A DNA stretch of 64,000 nt from UBA8079 sp965205535 (GCA_965205535.1 CBDBHH010000005.1:2914001-2978000); one strand, 5' to 3'; shown: positions 17,181 to 25,248, counted from the first letter of the stretch. The notes: generated by a model from the sequence alone, not told the origin. Numbers and translations are program-made.

Positions 17181-18083
17181 ATGGCACGACCTGACAGGGT
17201 GGAAATCGTCGATGTGGGACCGCGCGACGGCTTGCAGGCGGAACCAGGCATGGTGCCGACAGCCGACAAAATCGCGCTCATCGACCGGTTGTCCGAGGCG
17301 GGGGTACCGTCAGTCGAGGCGGGCGCGTTCGTCTCGCCGAAGTGGGTGCCGCAGATGGCAGATGCGGCGGAGGTTCTCGCCGGCATTCAAAGACGACCGG
17401 GGACGCGCTACCCGGTGCTCGTGCCGAACATGCGGGGTCTGGAAGGGGCGATGGCGGCCGGGGTCGAGGAGATCGCGATATTCGGCGCCGCTTCGCAGAC
17501 ATTCTCCCGGAAGAACATCAACTGTTCGATCGAGGAGAGCCTGGAACGTTTTCGTCCCGTGGCGGCGGCAGCGCTGGCCGGGGGGATGAAGGTGCGTGGC
17601 TATATTTCCTGCGTTCTGGGCTGTCCTTACGAAGGCGATGTCGCGATAGAAAGCGTGGTGCGGGTGGCCCGCGAGCTGGATGCCATGTCGTGCTACGAAA
17701 TCAGCCTGGGCGATACGATCGGGGTCGGTACACCGGCGCGCGCGCGTGCGATGGTGGAGGCGGTCGCCGAAGTGGTGCCGGTGGAGCGGCTCGCCCTGCA
17801 TTTCCACGACACCTACGGCCAGGCGCTCGCGAATATCCTGTCCTGCCTCGAGGTGGGGGTCGGGACCCTGGATACTGCCGTTGCGGGGTTGGGGGGATGC
17901 CCATATGCGCCGGGCGCGTCGGGCAATGTCGCCACCGAAGATGTCGTCTACATGCTCGACGGCATGGGGATTGAGACCGGGGTGGATATGGCGAAACTGG
18001 TGGAGGCGGGCCGGTTCATCTGCGACATCCTGGGCCGCGCACCCACGTCGAAGGCAGCGCAGGCCATTCGCGCGCATGTCTGA
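17181..18083 (+). CDS. liuE: Hydroxymethylglutaryl-CoA lyase
   Basis: HMG-CoA lyase cleaves HMG-CoA to acetyl-CoA and acetoacetate, the final step of leucine degradation. The 300-aa TIM-barrel protein has VDVGPRDGLQAE (metal and catalytic residues) near the N terminus, LHFHDTYGQALANI, and the signature GGCPYAPGASGNVATED containing the catalytic cysteine. The start is ATG 17181, one base after the liuD stop; the open frame upstream lies inside liuD. Last gene of the liuBCDE operon. Confidence 0.95.
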   Translation: MARPDRVEIVDVGPRDGLQAEPGMVPTADKIALIDRLSEAGVPSVEAGAFVSPKWVPQMADAAEVLAGIQRRPGTRYPVLVPNMRGLEGAMAAGVEEIAIFGAASQTFSRKNINCSIEESLERFRPVAAAALAGGMKVRGYISCVLGCPYEGDVAIESVVRVARELDAMSCYEISLGDTIGVGTPARARAMVEAVAEVVPVERLALHFHDTYGQALANILSCLEVGVGTLDTAVAGLGGCPYAPGASGNVATEDVVYMLDGMGIETGVDMAKLVEAGRFICDILGRAPTSKAAQAIRAHV

Positions 18084-18199
18084 GGCCCGGTTTCAAAGAC
18101 CGATCTAAACCATTCGGTAACCACTGGGGACTAGGCTGAAATCGCATTGGTTTTGACCGGTGCGTTCGTGCTTCCGATGAGGTTTCAGAGGGAAATCGT

Positions 18200-18773
18200 G
18201 TGAGCTATCAGCTCGAAGGCCTGCGCATTCTGATCATCGACGACAATGCCCATATCCGGCAGTTGTTGCGGACGATCCTGTATGCGGTCGGCATCCACGC
18301 TATTGATGTTGCCGAGGATGGTGTCACGGGCTTCGATTCATTCTGCCGGCTGGAATATGACCTCGTCTTCACGGATTACGAGATGGAGCCGATCAGCGGT
18401 CTCGATCTGGTCAACATGATCCGGTCGTCGCACAAGAGCCCCAATCCCTATGTGCCGATCATCATGATTTCATCCTATTCGGATGGGGACCGGGTACAGA
18501 ATGCACGTGACCGAATTTCTGGCCAAGCCCTTCACCGTCGACGTCCTGATGTCGCGGCTGGAATCGGTCATTGAAGAGCCGCGCCCGTTCGTGCGAACCG
18601 AAAATTACTTCGGCCCCGACCGGCGCCGGAAGCAAGACGCGAACTACACCGGTCCCGAACGGCGGAACACCGAGCTGGAAAAAGTCGACGTTTCGGTGCG
18701 TGATCTTTCCCGGCAGCAGCGCGAGGCGCTGCAGGCGAGCCGCGATAACGCCAGCAAGATCGCCAGCGACTAA
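18200..18773 (+). pseudogene. CheY-like response regulator with frameshift
   Basis: The first frame (GTG 18200, GAGGG upstream) encodes a receiver domain with D14/D15 in ILIIDDN, phospho-acceptor D59 in LVFTDYEM and IIMISSYSDGDRVQNARD. The frame is then lost near 18506-18511 and continues one frame over, with TEFLAKPFTVDVLMSRLESVIEEP, the expected lysine region and last helix. The tail holds two related motifs, YFGPDRRRK and YTGPERRN, common in Rhodospirillales single-domain regulators. The first frame alone stops at 18574 after 124 residues without the conserved lysine. A loss of 11 bases between two CGTGAC repeats would explain the break exactly. A sequencing or assembly error cannot be excluded. 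Confidence 0.75.
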
Positions 18774-18808
18774 CCTTCCCTTAACTTGCCTCGTTTACCT
18801 TATGACGA

Positions 18809-18824
18809 CGCGAACTTGTTCGCG
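18809..18824 (+). other. Hairpin before the HPt-like gene
   Basis: CGCGAA-CTTG-TTCGCG is a perfect 6-bp stem-loop ending seven bases before the AGG of the ribosome site for the gene at 18839. It is not followed by T residues. A structural element in the leader is possible; function unknown. Confidence 0.3.
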
Positions 18825-18838
18825 CGGATGAGGCTGTG

Positions 18839-19339
18839 ATGGCTGAAGAGAGCCCGAAAAACGGTGCATACCAGATGATCACGCCGCCCAATCTTCTTAA
18901 AGCGAAGGTGGGCAAGGGCGGTGACGGCGGTATTGATCCAGACCTGATCAAGCAGGCCGAGGACCTGGTCGGCTCGATGGGTGGCGAATTCACGGAATCG
19001 GTTTCGCAAGAAATTTCCCATGTGATGGAACTGGCCTTGAGCCTCGAAACGAACCCGGCCAAAGCCACAGATATCCTGCAGGACGTTCGCAGGGTCGCGC
19101 ATGACCTGCGCGGTCAGGGCGCGACATATGGCTATGACCTGATCTCCGATGTTTCCGAGTGTCTGTTTCGTTACGCCGACTGCCTTACGGATGCGGCGGA
19201 CCTGAACCCGGACGTGTTGCGCGCGCATGCAGACGCGATGCGCGCGATTATCATGAACGAGGTCAAGGGTGATGGCGGCGAAGTCGGAACTGACCTTGTC
19301 TCGTCTCTTGATGCACTCGTGACGCGAATGACCGGTTAA
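18839..19339 (+). CDS. HPt-like phosphotransfer/chemotaxis-associated protein
   Basis: This 166-aa protein is unannotated by close family. Residues 80-100 contain VRRVAHDLRGQGATYGYDL, which matches the AHxLKG motif of histidine phosphotransfer domains with H88 as the candidate phospho-acceptor. The surrounding region is predicted helical (about 35-155), as in the HPt four-helix bundle. It lies 65 bases after the CheY-like gene, so the two could exchange phosphate, with a kinase encoded elsewhere. The ATG at 18839 has AGG five bases upstream; GTG 18836 is an alternative. Confidence 0.6.
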   Translation: MAEESPKNGAYQMITPPNLLKAKVGKGGDGGIDPDLIKQAEDLVGSMGGEFTESVSQEISHVMELALSLETNPAKATDILQDVRRVAHDLRGQGATYGYDLISDVSECLFRYADCLTDAADLNPDVLRAHADAMRAIIMNEVKGDGGEVGTDLVSSLDALVTRMTG

Positions 19340-19398
19340 CCACAGGTTTTCCACGCATCCCCGTTCACCGCTGTGAGGCCCGCTGCTATTGTGCGGCC

Positions 19399-19839
19399 AT
19401 GTCCGTTCATCTCGTAAAACTCGCCGTCGGTATCGAGTCCGTCGACCATCTCCGCGAGCGCCAGAAACAACGCATCGCTGATCGCAAGGCCGCCGGAGAC
19501 GGGCCGATCTTGCGAATTCTCACCCGCAACACGCCGCGGCGCGCGGATGAGTTGCTGGCGGATGACGGCTCGCTCTACTGGGTCATCAAGGGACGTATTC
19601 TGGTTCGTCAGAAAATCGTCGCGATTGAACCGGCCACCGCCACAGACGGGACGCCGCGTTGTGCCATTCATCTCGGCCACAAACTTGTTCGGGTCCATTC
19701 GAAACGATCGCGACCGTTTCAGGGCTGGCGTTACCTGGAAATCGAGAATGCGCCGTCAGACCTGCCGACGGGCGCCGCGGCGGAACAGGAGCCGCCGCCG
19801 GAAATGGCGGTCGAACTGCGCGAACTGGGCCTGATCTAG
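19399..19839 (+). CDS. DUF1489 family protein
   Basis: This 146-aa protein matches the alphaproteobacterial DUF1489 family, with MSVHLVKLAVGIESV at the N terminus, RNTPRRADELLADDGSLYWVIKG and RPFQGWRYLE. The family is conserved in alphaproteobacteria but has no known function. It is cytosolic with no signal peptide. Its stop lies in the CTAG at 19836-19839, which also provides the stop of the opposing permease gene. Confidence 0.85.
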   Translation: MSVHLVKLAVGIESVDHLRERQKQRIADRKAAGDGPILRILTRNTPRRADELLADDGSLYWVIKGRILVRQKIVAIEPATATDGTPRCAIHLGHKLVRVHSKRSRPFQGWRYLEIENAPSDLPTGAAAEQEPPPEMAVELRELGLI

Positions 19840-21533
19840 CTGCTGTCCAAGGCACCTGTGCGCATGCCCGGGCGGGTCTCGCGCAACGCGCGGCTCAGGA
19901 TGATCACCGGCAAAATACCAGCAATCACGATCGTCAGCGCGGACAGGGCACTTTGTTCGAGCAACTCGTCCGACGCGAACTGATAGACGTGGGTGGCCAG
20001 GGTATCGAAGTTGAACGGTCGCAGGATGAGCGTCGCGGGCAGCTCCTTCATGGAGTCGACAAACACGATCGTGCCCGCGGCGATCAGGCTTCCGCGCACG
20101 AGGGGCAGGTGAATGCGCCACAAGGTTCGCCCGGGCCCCGCCCCAAGGCTGCGTGCGGCCATGTCCATGGAGGGCCTGATCTTGCCGAGGCTCGCTTCGA
20201 CGGCACCGAAGCCCACCGCGAGAAAACGCACCACATAGGCAAACACCAGCGCGAATATGGTGCCGCTCAGGATCAGCCCCGTCGACACGCCGAACATGTC
20301 TCGCGCGATCGCGTCGATCATGTTGTCGAGCCGTGCAAAGGGAATAAGAACGCCGACGGCGAGGACGGCACCCGGCACGGCATAGCCCAGCAGCGCGATA
20401 CGGGAGAGCACGCCGAACCCACGGCCCGACAGGCGCCGGCCGTAGGCGAGGAATACCGCGATAGAGACCGCAGCAAGGGCGGCCACGGCAGAAAGGGTGA
20501 GACTGTTTCGGGCGAAAGCGAAGAAGGCCTGGTTCCAGGATTCGTCGAAGAACACGATGGCATGGCGCAGCAAAACACCCGCCGGGATCAAAAATCCGAT
20601 CGTGATCGGCAATGCGCAGACGAGAAAGGCGGCCAGTTTCGGGGCACCGCGAAGGCGCACGCGCGGCGGTGACTGATAGCGCGAAGACGTGTGATGATAC
20701 TGACGACCCTGCCGTCCGATCCGCTCCAATGTGATCAGAAGCACCACGAAACCGAGCATGACAAGCGCGATCTGCGCAGCACCGCCCGCATTTCCCATGC
20801 CGAGCCAGACGTTGAACACGGCGACGGTCAGCGTGTTGACGGCGAAATAATCGACGGTGCCGAAATCTGCGAGGGTCTCCATCATGGCCAGCGCGATGCC
20901 GACGACAATGGCGGGGCGGGCCAGGGGCAGGGCGACCGTCAGGAATGTTTGCCAGGGCCCGCGGCCAAGCGTGCGGCTGACTTCGAGGACGCTCGACGTC
21001 TGCTCGTGAAACGCTGCGCGGGTAAGCAGATACACATAAGGGTAGAGGACGAAGGACATGACGAAGATCGCGCCGCCCATGGACCGGATTTCCGGGAACC
21101 AGTAATCGCGCGACGTCTGCCAGCCGAACAGATCACGGAGAAGCCCCTGCACGGGACCGGCGAACTCCATGATGTCCGTGTAGACGAAGGCGACGATATA
21201 GGCGGGCACCGCAAGGGGTAAAAGCATGGCCCACTCGAACATCCGGCGACCGGGGAAATCACACGTGCTGACGAGCCATGCCGATGCCGTACCAATAAAG
21301 AATACGCCAATTCCATTGCCGACCATCAGTATGAGGGTGTTCCAGCTGTGGCGGGGCAGGACGGTCGATGCCAGGTGGGGCCAGATATTCTCGGTCGGGA
21401 AGAGCGCAATCCAGGCGATCGCACCGAGCGGTGCGGCCACGATGAGCGCCACCAGCAGGCCACCCAGAATCCATACGCGCCCCTGAGCGGGGCGCGTGTT
21501 TGACGACAGGGAGGAGAGGGTCGTCACGGACAT
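19836..21533 (-). CDS. Ferric iron ABC transporter permease (FbpB/SfuB-like, fused two-domain)
   Basis: This 565-aa inner-membrane protein has about twelve hydrophobic segments in two homologous halves, each with an EAA-like cytoplasmic loop (EVSRTLGRGPWQTFLTVALPLARPA and the corresponding AARSLGAGPGRTLWRIHLPL region). That architecture is typical of Fe3+ permeases FbpB/SfuB. It lies 27 bases after the iron-binding protein gene, both under two Fur-like boxes. No ATP-binding subunit gene is adjacent, so the ATPase must be encoded elsewhere. The stop overlaps that of DUF1489. Confidence 0.9.
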   Translation of the reverse strand: MSVTTLSSLSSNTRPAQGRVWILGGLLVALIVAAPLGAIAWIALFPTENIWPHLASTVLPRHSWNTLILMVGNGIGVFFIGTASAWLVSTCDFPGRRMFEWAMLLPLAVPAYIVAFVYTDIMEFAGPVQGLLRDLFGWQTSRDYWFPEIRSMGGAIFVMSFVLYPYVYLLTRAAFHEQTSSVLEVSRTLGRGPWQTFLTVALPLARPAIVVGIALAMMETLADFGTVDYFAVNTLTVAVFNVWLGMGNAGGAAQIALVMLGFVVLLITLERIGRQGRQYHHTSSRYQSPPRVRLRGAPKLAAFLVCALPITIGFLIPAGVLLRHAIVFFDESWNQAFFAFARNSLTLSAVAALAAVSIAVFLAYGRRLSGRGFGVLSRIALLGYAVPGAVLAVGVLIPFARLDNMIDAIARDMFGVSTGLILSGTIFALVFAYVVRFLAVGFGAVEASLGKIRPSMDMAARSLGAGPGRTLWRIHLPLVRGSLIAAGTIVFVDSMKELPATLILRPFNFDTLATHVYQFASDELLEQSALSALTIVIAGILPVIILSRALRETRPGMRTGALDSS

Positions 21534-21560
21534 GGCTGTTCTTCGGTCCGGTGGCTGCGG

Positions 21561-22604
21561 TTAGTCGTTGTAGCCGACCTTGTCGACGAGCTTGAAGGCA
21601 TCCGCGCGAAGCCCCGCAATGCGGTCGAGAGCCAGCGTGTCGGGATGCAGATCTCCCATCGAACGCAGCAAGCCAGCCTGCGGGACACCGGCCACGATCG
21701 GGTATTCGAAGTTCTGTTCCGAATACATCTGCTGGGCCAGGTCACCGGTGAGAAACTCCATGAGCTTCACCGCGTTGTCGCGGTTCGGGGATGCCTTGGT
21801 CATCGCCATGCCCGAAATGTTCACATGTGTGCCTTCGTCACCGATTTTCGGGAAGACCGGGTAGACCGACTGGGCCCAGCCGAACTGCTCTTCATTCTGC
21901 AGCATCAGCCCGAAATAGTAGTTGTTGCCCAGGGAGATATCGCATTCACCCTCGTTGATTGCCTTGACCTGGGCGCGGTCGTTGCCCTGGGGTTTGCGCG
22001 CGAGGTTCGACTTAAGGCCGCGCAGCCACGCTTCGGCCTTTTCCTCGCCGTGATGGGCGATCATCGCGGCCGTCAACGCGACCTGATAGACGTGGTTGCC
22101 CGCGCGGGTGCAGATGCGCCCGGCCCATTTGGGGTCGGCGAGCTCTTCATAGGATTTGGGTGCGTCTTCCTCGGATACGCGGTCCTTGGAGGCGTAGACG
22201 ATGCGCGCGCGCTGGGTGAGCCCGTACCAGTGACCTTCACCCTGACGGAACTCGGCGGGGATGCTCGAGGTCAGCTGCGCGGTCTCGATCGGCGCGGTGA
22301 CACCGGCTTCATAGGCGTCGTTCAAGCGGCCGATGTCGACGGTGAAGATCAGATCGGCCGGGGAGTTGCGGCCTTCCTGCTTGAGGCGCTCGACGAGGCC
22401 CTTCTTGGCGAACACCACGTTGACCTTCACGCCGGTGTCGCGCGTGAAGGCATCGAACATGGGTTGGATCAGAAAGGGTTGCCGGTAGGAGTAGACATTG
22501 ACCTCGCCGGTGTTCACGGCAGCCTGCTGCTGGGCGCTGACGCCCGCGCCAAGTACGAGAACGGCAAGACCAGCGACGGCGAGGGCATAAGTACGTTTAC
22601 GCAT
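21561..22604 (-). CDS. Fe(3+) ABC transporter substrate-binding protein (FbpA/FutA-like)
   Basis: This 347-aa periplasmic protein has a signal peptide (YALAVAGLAVLVLGAGVSAQ) and a type II periplasmic-binding fold. The paired tyrosines Y229-Y230 in LGNNYYFGLM are the Fe3+ ligands conserved in FbpA/FutA transferrin-like proteins. NVYSYRQPFLIQPMFDAF at the N terminus is also typical. GGAG lies eight bases before the ATG. It is the first gene of an iron-uptake operon and is likely Fur-repressed. Confidence 0.92.
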   Translation of the reverse strand: MRKRTYALAVAGLAVLVLGAGVSAQQQAAVNTGEVNVYSYRQPFLIQPMFDAFTRDTGVKVNVVFAKKGLVERLKQEGRNSPADLIFTVDIGRLNDAYEAGVTAPIETAQLTSSIPAEFRQGEGHWYGLTQRARIVYASKDRVSEEDAPKSYEELADPKWAGRICTRAGNHVYQVALTAAMIAHHGEEKAEAWLRGLKSNLARKPQGNDRAQVKAINEGECDISLGNNYYFGLMLQNEEQFGWAQSVYPVFPKIGDEGTHVNISGMAMTKASPNRDNAVKLMEFLTGDLAQQMYSEQNFEYPIVAGVPQAGLLRSMGDLHPDTLALDRIAGLRADAFKLVDKVGYND

Positions 22605-22631
22605 TTTCTACTCCAGAAACCAACGTGCGAA

Positions 22632-22646
22632 TGAGAATGGTTCTTA
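22632..22646 (-). promoter_or_regulatory. Candidate Fur box, proximal
   Basis: TGAGAATGGTTCTTA fits the 7-1-7 Fur pattern TGATAATNATTATCA at 10 of the 14 specified positions. It lies 28 bases upstream of the ferric-binding protein start. Together with the second box it suggests iron-dependent repression. Confidence 0.5.
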
Positions 22647-22680
22647 ATTGCAAGGGACCATATTGACCCTTGCGGCTAAT

Positions 22681-22695
22681 TGCAAGTCATTCTCA
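22681..22695 (-). promoter_or_regulatory. Candidate Fur box, distal
   Basis: Read on the minus strand, TGAGAATGACTTGCA matches the 7-1-7 Fur pattern at about 12 of 14 positions. It is embedded in flanking TTGCAA repeats and lies 49 bases from the proximal box, upstream of the iron-transport operon. Confidence 0.55.
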
Positions 22696-22754
22696 ATTGC
22701 AATCTCTAATGGCGCATTGATCTACGTCAAATGCCGCGGCCCAACCCAAAAATT

Positions 22755-22776
22755 GGGGCTTATATACTTAACTTGA
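22755..22776 (+). repeat. IS1595 left terminal inverted repeat
   Basis: Twenty-two bases that are the exact reverse complement of 24148-24169. The next two outer bases (TT, against AA on the right) also pair. Confidence 0.9.
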
Positions 22777-22884
22777 TGCAGTCAGTTGATGGAAAGTCTC
22801 TCACTCCCTGTATTATACAGGCAAAGGGCGACTTTCCTGGACAGTGTGATTATATAGAACAGAACAAAAGAGGATATTTGGCAC

Positions 22885-23139
22885 ATGGTCAAAAACACAA
22901 AAAGCGGGCTGAACGGCAGCGTCGATCTGCTGGCCAACGCCCTGCGCAAGGTGTTCACGGAGGCCGTCACGGGTGCGGTGGAACCGCTTCGCGACGACAT
23001 GAACAAGGGGTTCAACGAGACCGGCAAGCAGTTGACCCAGATCACCAATCGGCTGGATTCTCACCAGAAGGCGCTCGATGGGCTGAAGAACAAGACGTCG
23101 CAGAAGAAGAAGGGTGCGGCCCAGAGCGCTAGGCGCTAG
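22885..23139 (+). CDS. Small coiled-coil protein carried in the IS (passenger)
   Basis: This 84-aa product is rich in charged residues, with an amphipathic region VDLLANALRKVFTEAVTG followed by a heptad-like stretch (about residues 33-70) and a basic tail KKKGAAQSARR. I recognise no family. It has its own ribosome site (AGAGGA ten bases before ATG) and lies wholly between the terminal repeats, facing the transposase. Its TAG stop shares a CTAG (23136-23139) with the transposase stop. It may be a passenger or an accessory factor for transposition; no catalytic motif is seen. Confidence 0.65.
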   Translation: MVKNTKSGLNGSVDLLANALRKVFTEAVTGAVEPLRDDMNKGFNETGKQLTQITNRLDSHQKALDGLKNKTSQKKKGAAQSARR

Positions 23140-24089
23140 GCGGTCAGGTCCCGATACATCAGCCGCTTGCCGACCATGGCGGCGGCGACACCGGACATCT
23201 GGAAAATCGTGTGGGCGTCACGAACGTTGTGGCGTCCCGCGAACTCGTTGACGTAGCGGGCCATGTGCTTGCTACTGAATTGATGATAGGTGCCGTGGTA
23301 GCCGCGCTTGAGCATCGACCAGAACGACTCTATCCCGTTGGTGTGCGCCATGCCGCGCACGTATTCCCCGGCGGAGTGGTTGACCGCCTCGTGGTCCCGA
23401 TCCATTCCCCGATAGGCCACGGCGTCGTCGGTGTAGACCTTGGCACCCGCCGCCGTGGTATTGGCAACGAACCCGTGCAGGGTCTCCCGGTCGGTCGCTG
23501 ACACCGGCGTGGCGACCACGCGCCCGGTCCCGCGATCCTTCGCCCCGACCACGGGCGTCTTGCCGACGGCCCCGCGCCCTGAAAGCGCCTTGCGCTTCGA
23601 CTTCGGCATGTTCTTGCGCTTCCCGCCCATGTAGGTCTCGTCGACCTCGACGGGTCCCTCGAAGCCTTCGGCGAGTTTATCCAGGCCGCCTTGGTCCCAT
23701 GCCTCGCGCAGGCGGTGGAGCATGAACCATGCTGTTTTCTGGGTCACGCCCAGGTCGCGGTGGAGTTTCATCGAGGACACGCCCTTGAGGCTGGTGACAT
23801 AGAGATAGACCGCGAACACCCATTTGCGCAGGGGCAGGCGGGACCCCGCAAGCAGGCTGCCGGTGCGGACGCTGAAATAGGACCTGCATTCCGGGCAGCG
23901 GTAGGGCGCGGGCTTGGCGTTAGGAACCGCAGCGGTCTCCGTCCCGCCGCAATGGGGGCAGGACCTGCCGTCCGGCCAGCGGACCGTCTCGAACCAGGCT
24001 GCCGCCGATGCCTCATCGGGAAACATCTCCGTCAACTCGACCAGGCTGATGCCTTCGCGGTGCGATCTGCCGGGTGCTTTCTGTGCCAT
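23136..24089 (-). CDS. IS1595-family transposase
   Basis: This 317-aa, apparently intact transposase has an N-terminal zinc ribbon (C44-x2-C47 and C65-x2-C68), a helix-turn-helix-like region with TQKTAWFMLHRLREA, and the catalytic core. The core has D150 in VEVDETYMGG, D221/D222 in YTDDAVAY and the N251/E254 segment in HTNGIESFWSMLKRGYHG. These are ISXO2/IS1595 (DDE/DDN) hallmarks. No frameshift or stop is present, so the element could still be active. Confidence 0.95.
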   Translation of the reverse strand: MAQKAPGRSHREGISLVELTEMFPDEASAAAWFETVRWPDGRSCPHCGGTETAAVPNAKPAPYRCPECRSYFSVRTGSLLAGSRLPLRKWVFAVYLYVTSLKGVSSMKLHRDLGVTQKTAWFMLHRLREAWDQGGLDKLAEGFEGPVEVDETYMGGKRKNMPKSKRKALSGRGAVGKTPVVGAKDRGTGRVVATPVSATDRETLHGFVANTTAAGAKVYTDDAVAYRGMDRDHEAVNHSAGEYVRGMAHTNGIESFWSMLKRGYHGTYHQFSSKHMARYVNEFAGRHNVRDAHTIFQMSGVAAAMVGKRLMYRDLTA

Positions 24090-24147
24090 TTCCCTGTCCC
24101 CGTCATTGTGCTCTATGACAGGAATATAGGGGCTCGGGAACGGGTTG

Positions 24148-24169
24148 TCAAGTTAAGTATATAAGCCCC
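24148..24169 (-). repeat. IS1595 right terminal inverted repeat
   Basis: Exact inverted copy of 22755-22776, located 58 bases upstream of the transposase start. The transposase promoter probably overlaps it. Confidence 0.9.
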
Positions 24170-24204
24170 AAAAGAACAGGTCCGGATCCAAGCTAAGAGT
24201 GCTG

Positions 24205-25248
24205 TTAGATCGCGCGGAACCGCTCTTCGGCCATCTGGTCGGCGACGAAATTTGTCGCCGCACGCTCCGTATCGGCACGTTCGAAAATTTCAAGCAGCGT
24301 GTCATGGATACGGTCGAGATGTTCGAAGATCGCGGTGTCGTCATGGGTACCGCCGAAGTCGGTCCCGTGGGCGATCTCGATGATGCCGCCGGCATTGATC
24401 ACATAATCCGGCGCGTAGAGGATTCCGCGCGCGGCCAGCTCGGCGCCATGCCGGTCGTCGGCGAGCTGGTTGTTGGCCGATCCCGCGACGATCTTTGCTC
24501 CGAGTTCGTTTACCGATTGATCATTGATGACGGCGCCGAGAGCGCAGGGCGCGAAAACGTCCACGTCGGCACCGTGAATATCGTGGGTGTCGACGGGCAC
24601 GGCACCGAATTCATCGGCGGCGCGAGCGACCGCCTCGCCGTTGATGTCGGCGACCTGCAGGCGTGCCCCGGCCTCGTGCAGACGCCGCGCCAGATCGAAG
24701 CCGACTGAACCAAGACCCTGGATGGCCACCTGCACGTCGGCGAGCCCGTCATTGTGCCCCAGCTTGTGGGCAACGGCGGCGCGGATGCCCTGGTAGACGC
24801 CGTATCCGGTGTAGGGGGAAGGGTTGCCGCTGGTGGCGCTCGTCCCGGTGACGTGTTTCGTCACCTTCGCCATTTCGTCCATGTCCGCGACGGTCATGCC
24901 GATATCTTCCGCGGCGACATAGCGCCCCGCGACGCTGTCGACGATCCGCCCCATGGCCCGCATCAGCGCCGGGGTCTTGTCTTTTCTGGCGTCCCCGATG
25001 ATGACGGATTTGCCGCCCCCGAATGGAAGCCCCGCGAGCGCCGACTTGTAGGACATGCCGCGCGACAGACGCAGCGCATCTTCGAGCGCGGCGGCCTCGT
25101 CCGCGTAGGGCCACATGCGACATCCGCCGACAGCCGGGCCAAGGTTCGTGTTGTGAATGGCGATGATCGCGCGCAACCCGGTCTCCCGGTCGAACCCGAA
25201 CAGCACATTTTCGTGCTCGTCGAAGGCAGGCGCTGTAAACACGGACAT
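24205..25248 (-). CDS. Leucine dehydrogenase (Glu/Leu/Phe/Val dehydrogenase family)
   Basis: This NAD-dependent enzyme deaminates leucine, valine or isoleucine to the 2-oxo acid. The 347-aa protein shows GGCRMWPYA, K68 (GMSYKSALAG) and catalytic K80 (LPFGGGKSVI), at the same numbers as characterised leucine dehydrogenases. VAIQGLGSVG forms the Rossmann motif. It supplies the substrate that, after decarboxylation, enters the liu pathway encoded at 5.5-18 kb. It starts at ATG 25248 and ends 36 bases from the IS. Confidence 0.9.
   Translation of the reverse strand: MSVFTAPAFDEHENVLFGFDRETGLRAIIAIHNTNLGPAVGGCRMWPYADEAAALEDALRLSRGMSYKSALAGLPFGGGKSVIIGDARKDKTPALMRAMGRIVDSVAGRYVAAEDIGMTVADMDEMAKVTKHVTGTSATSGNPSPYTGYGVYQGIRAAVAHKLGHNDGLADVQVAIQGLGSVGFDLARRLHEAGARLQVADINGEAVARAADEFGAVPVDTHDIHGADVDVFAPCALGAVINDQSVNELGAKIVAGSANNQLADDRHGAELAARGILYAPDYVINAGGIIEIAHGTDFGGTHDDTAIFEHLDRIHDTLLEIFERADTERAATNFVADQMAEERFRAI

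Larger units (their letters stand above)
22755..24169 (-). mobile_element. IS1595-family insertion sequence with a passenger gene
   Basis: The element is bounded by perfect 22-bp terminal inverted repeats at 22755-22776 (starting GGGGCTTATATACTTAA) and 24148-24169, extendable by two bases each side. Inside are the transposase (minus strand) and a small convergent gene (plus strand). Total length is about 1.4 kb, longer than a bare IS of this family, because of the extra gene. I find no 8-bp target duplication at the ends (CAAAAATT versus AAAAGAAC), so the insertion may be old or rearranged. It lies between the iron-transport promoter and leucine dehydrogenase. Confidence 0.9.

Noticed and set aside
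18480..18520. Programmed ribosomal frameshift in the response regulator
   Set aside because: No slippery heptamer or stimulatory hairpin is present at the junction, and residues are missing, which a simple shift would not cause.
22731..23132. A 133-codon plus-strand frame across the IS left end
   Set aside because: It starts outside the element, runs through the terminal repeat and lies in another frame of the 84-aa passenger gene, which has the better ribosome site.
22747..24177. Possible target site duplication of the IS
   Set aside because: The 8 bases outside each terminal repeat (CAAAAATT and AAAAGAAC) do not match, nor do shifted versions.
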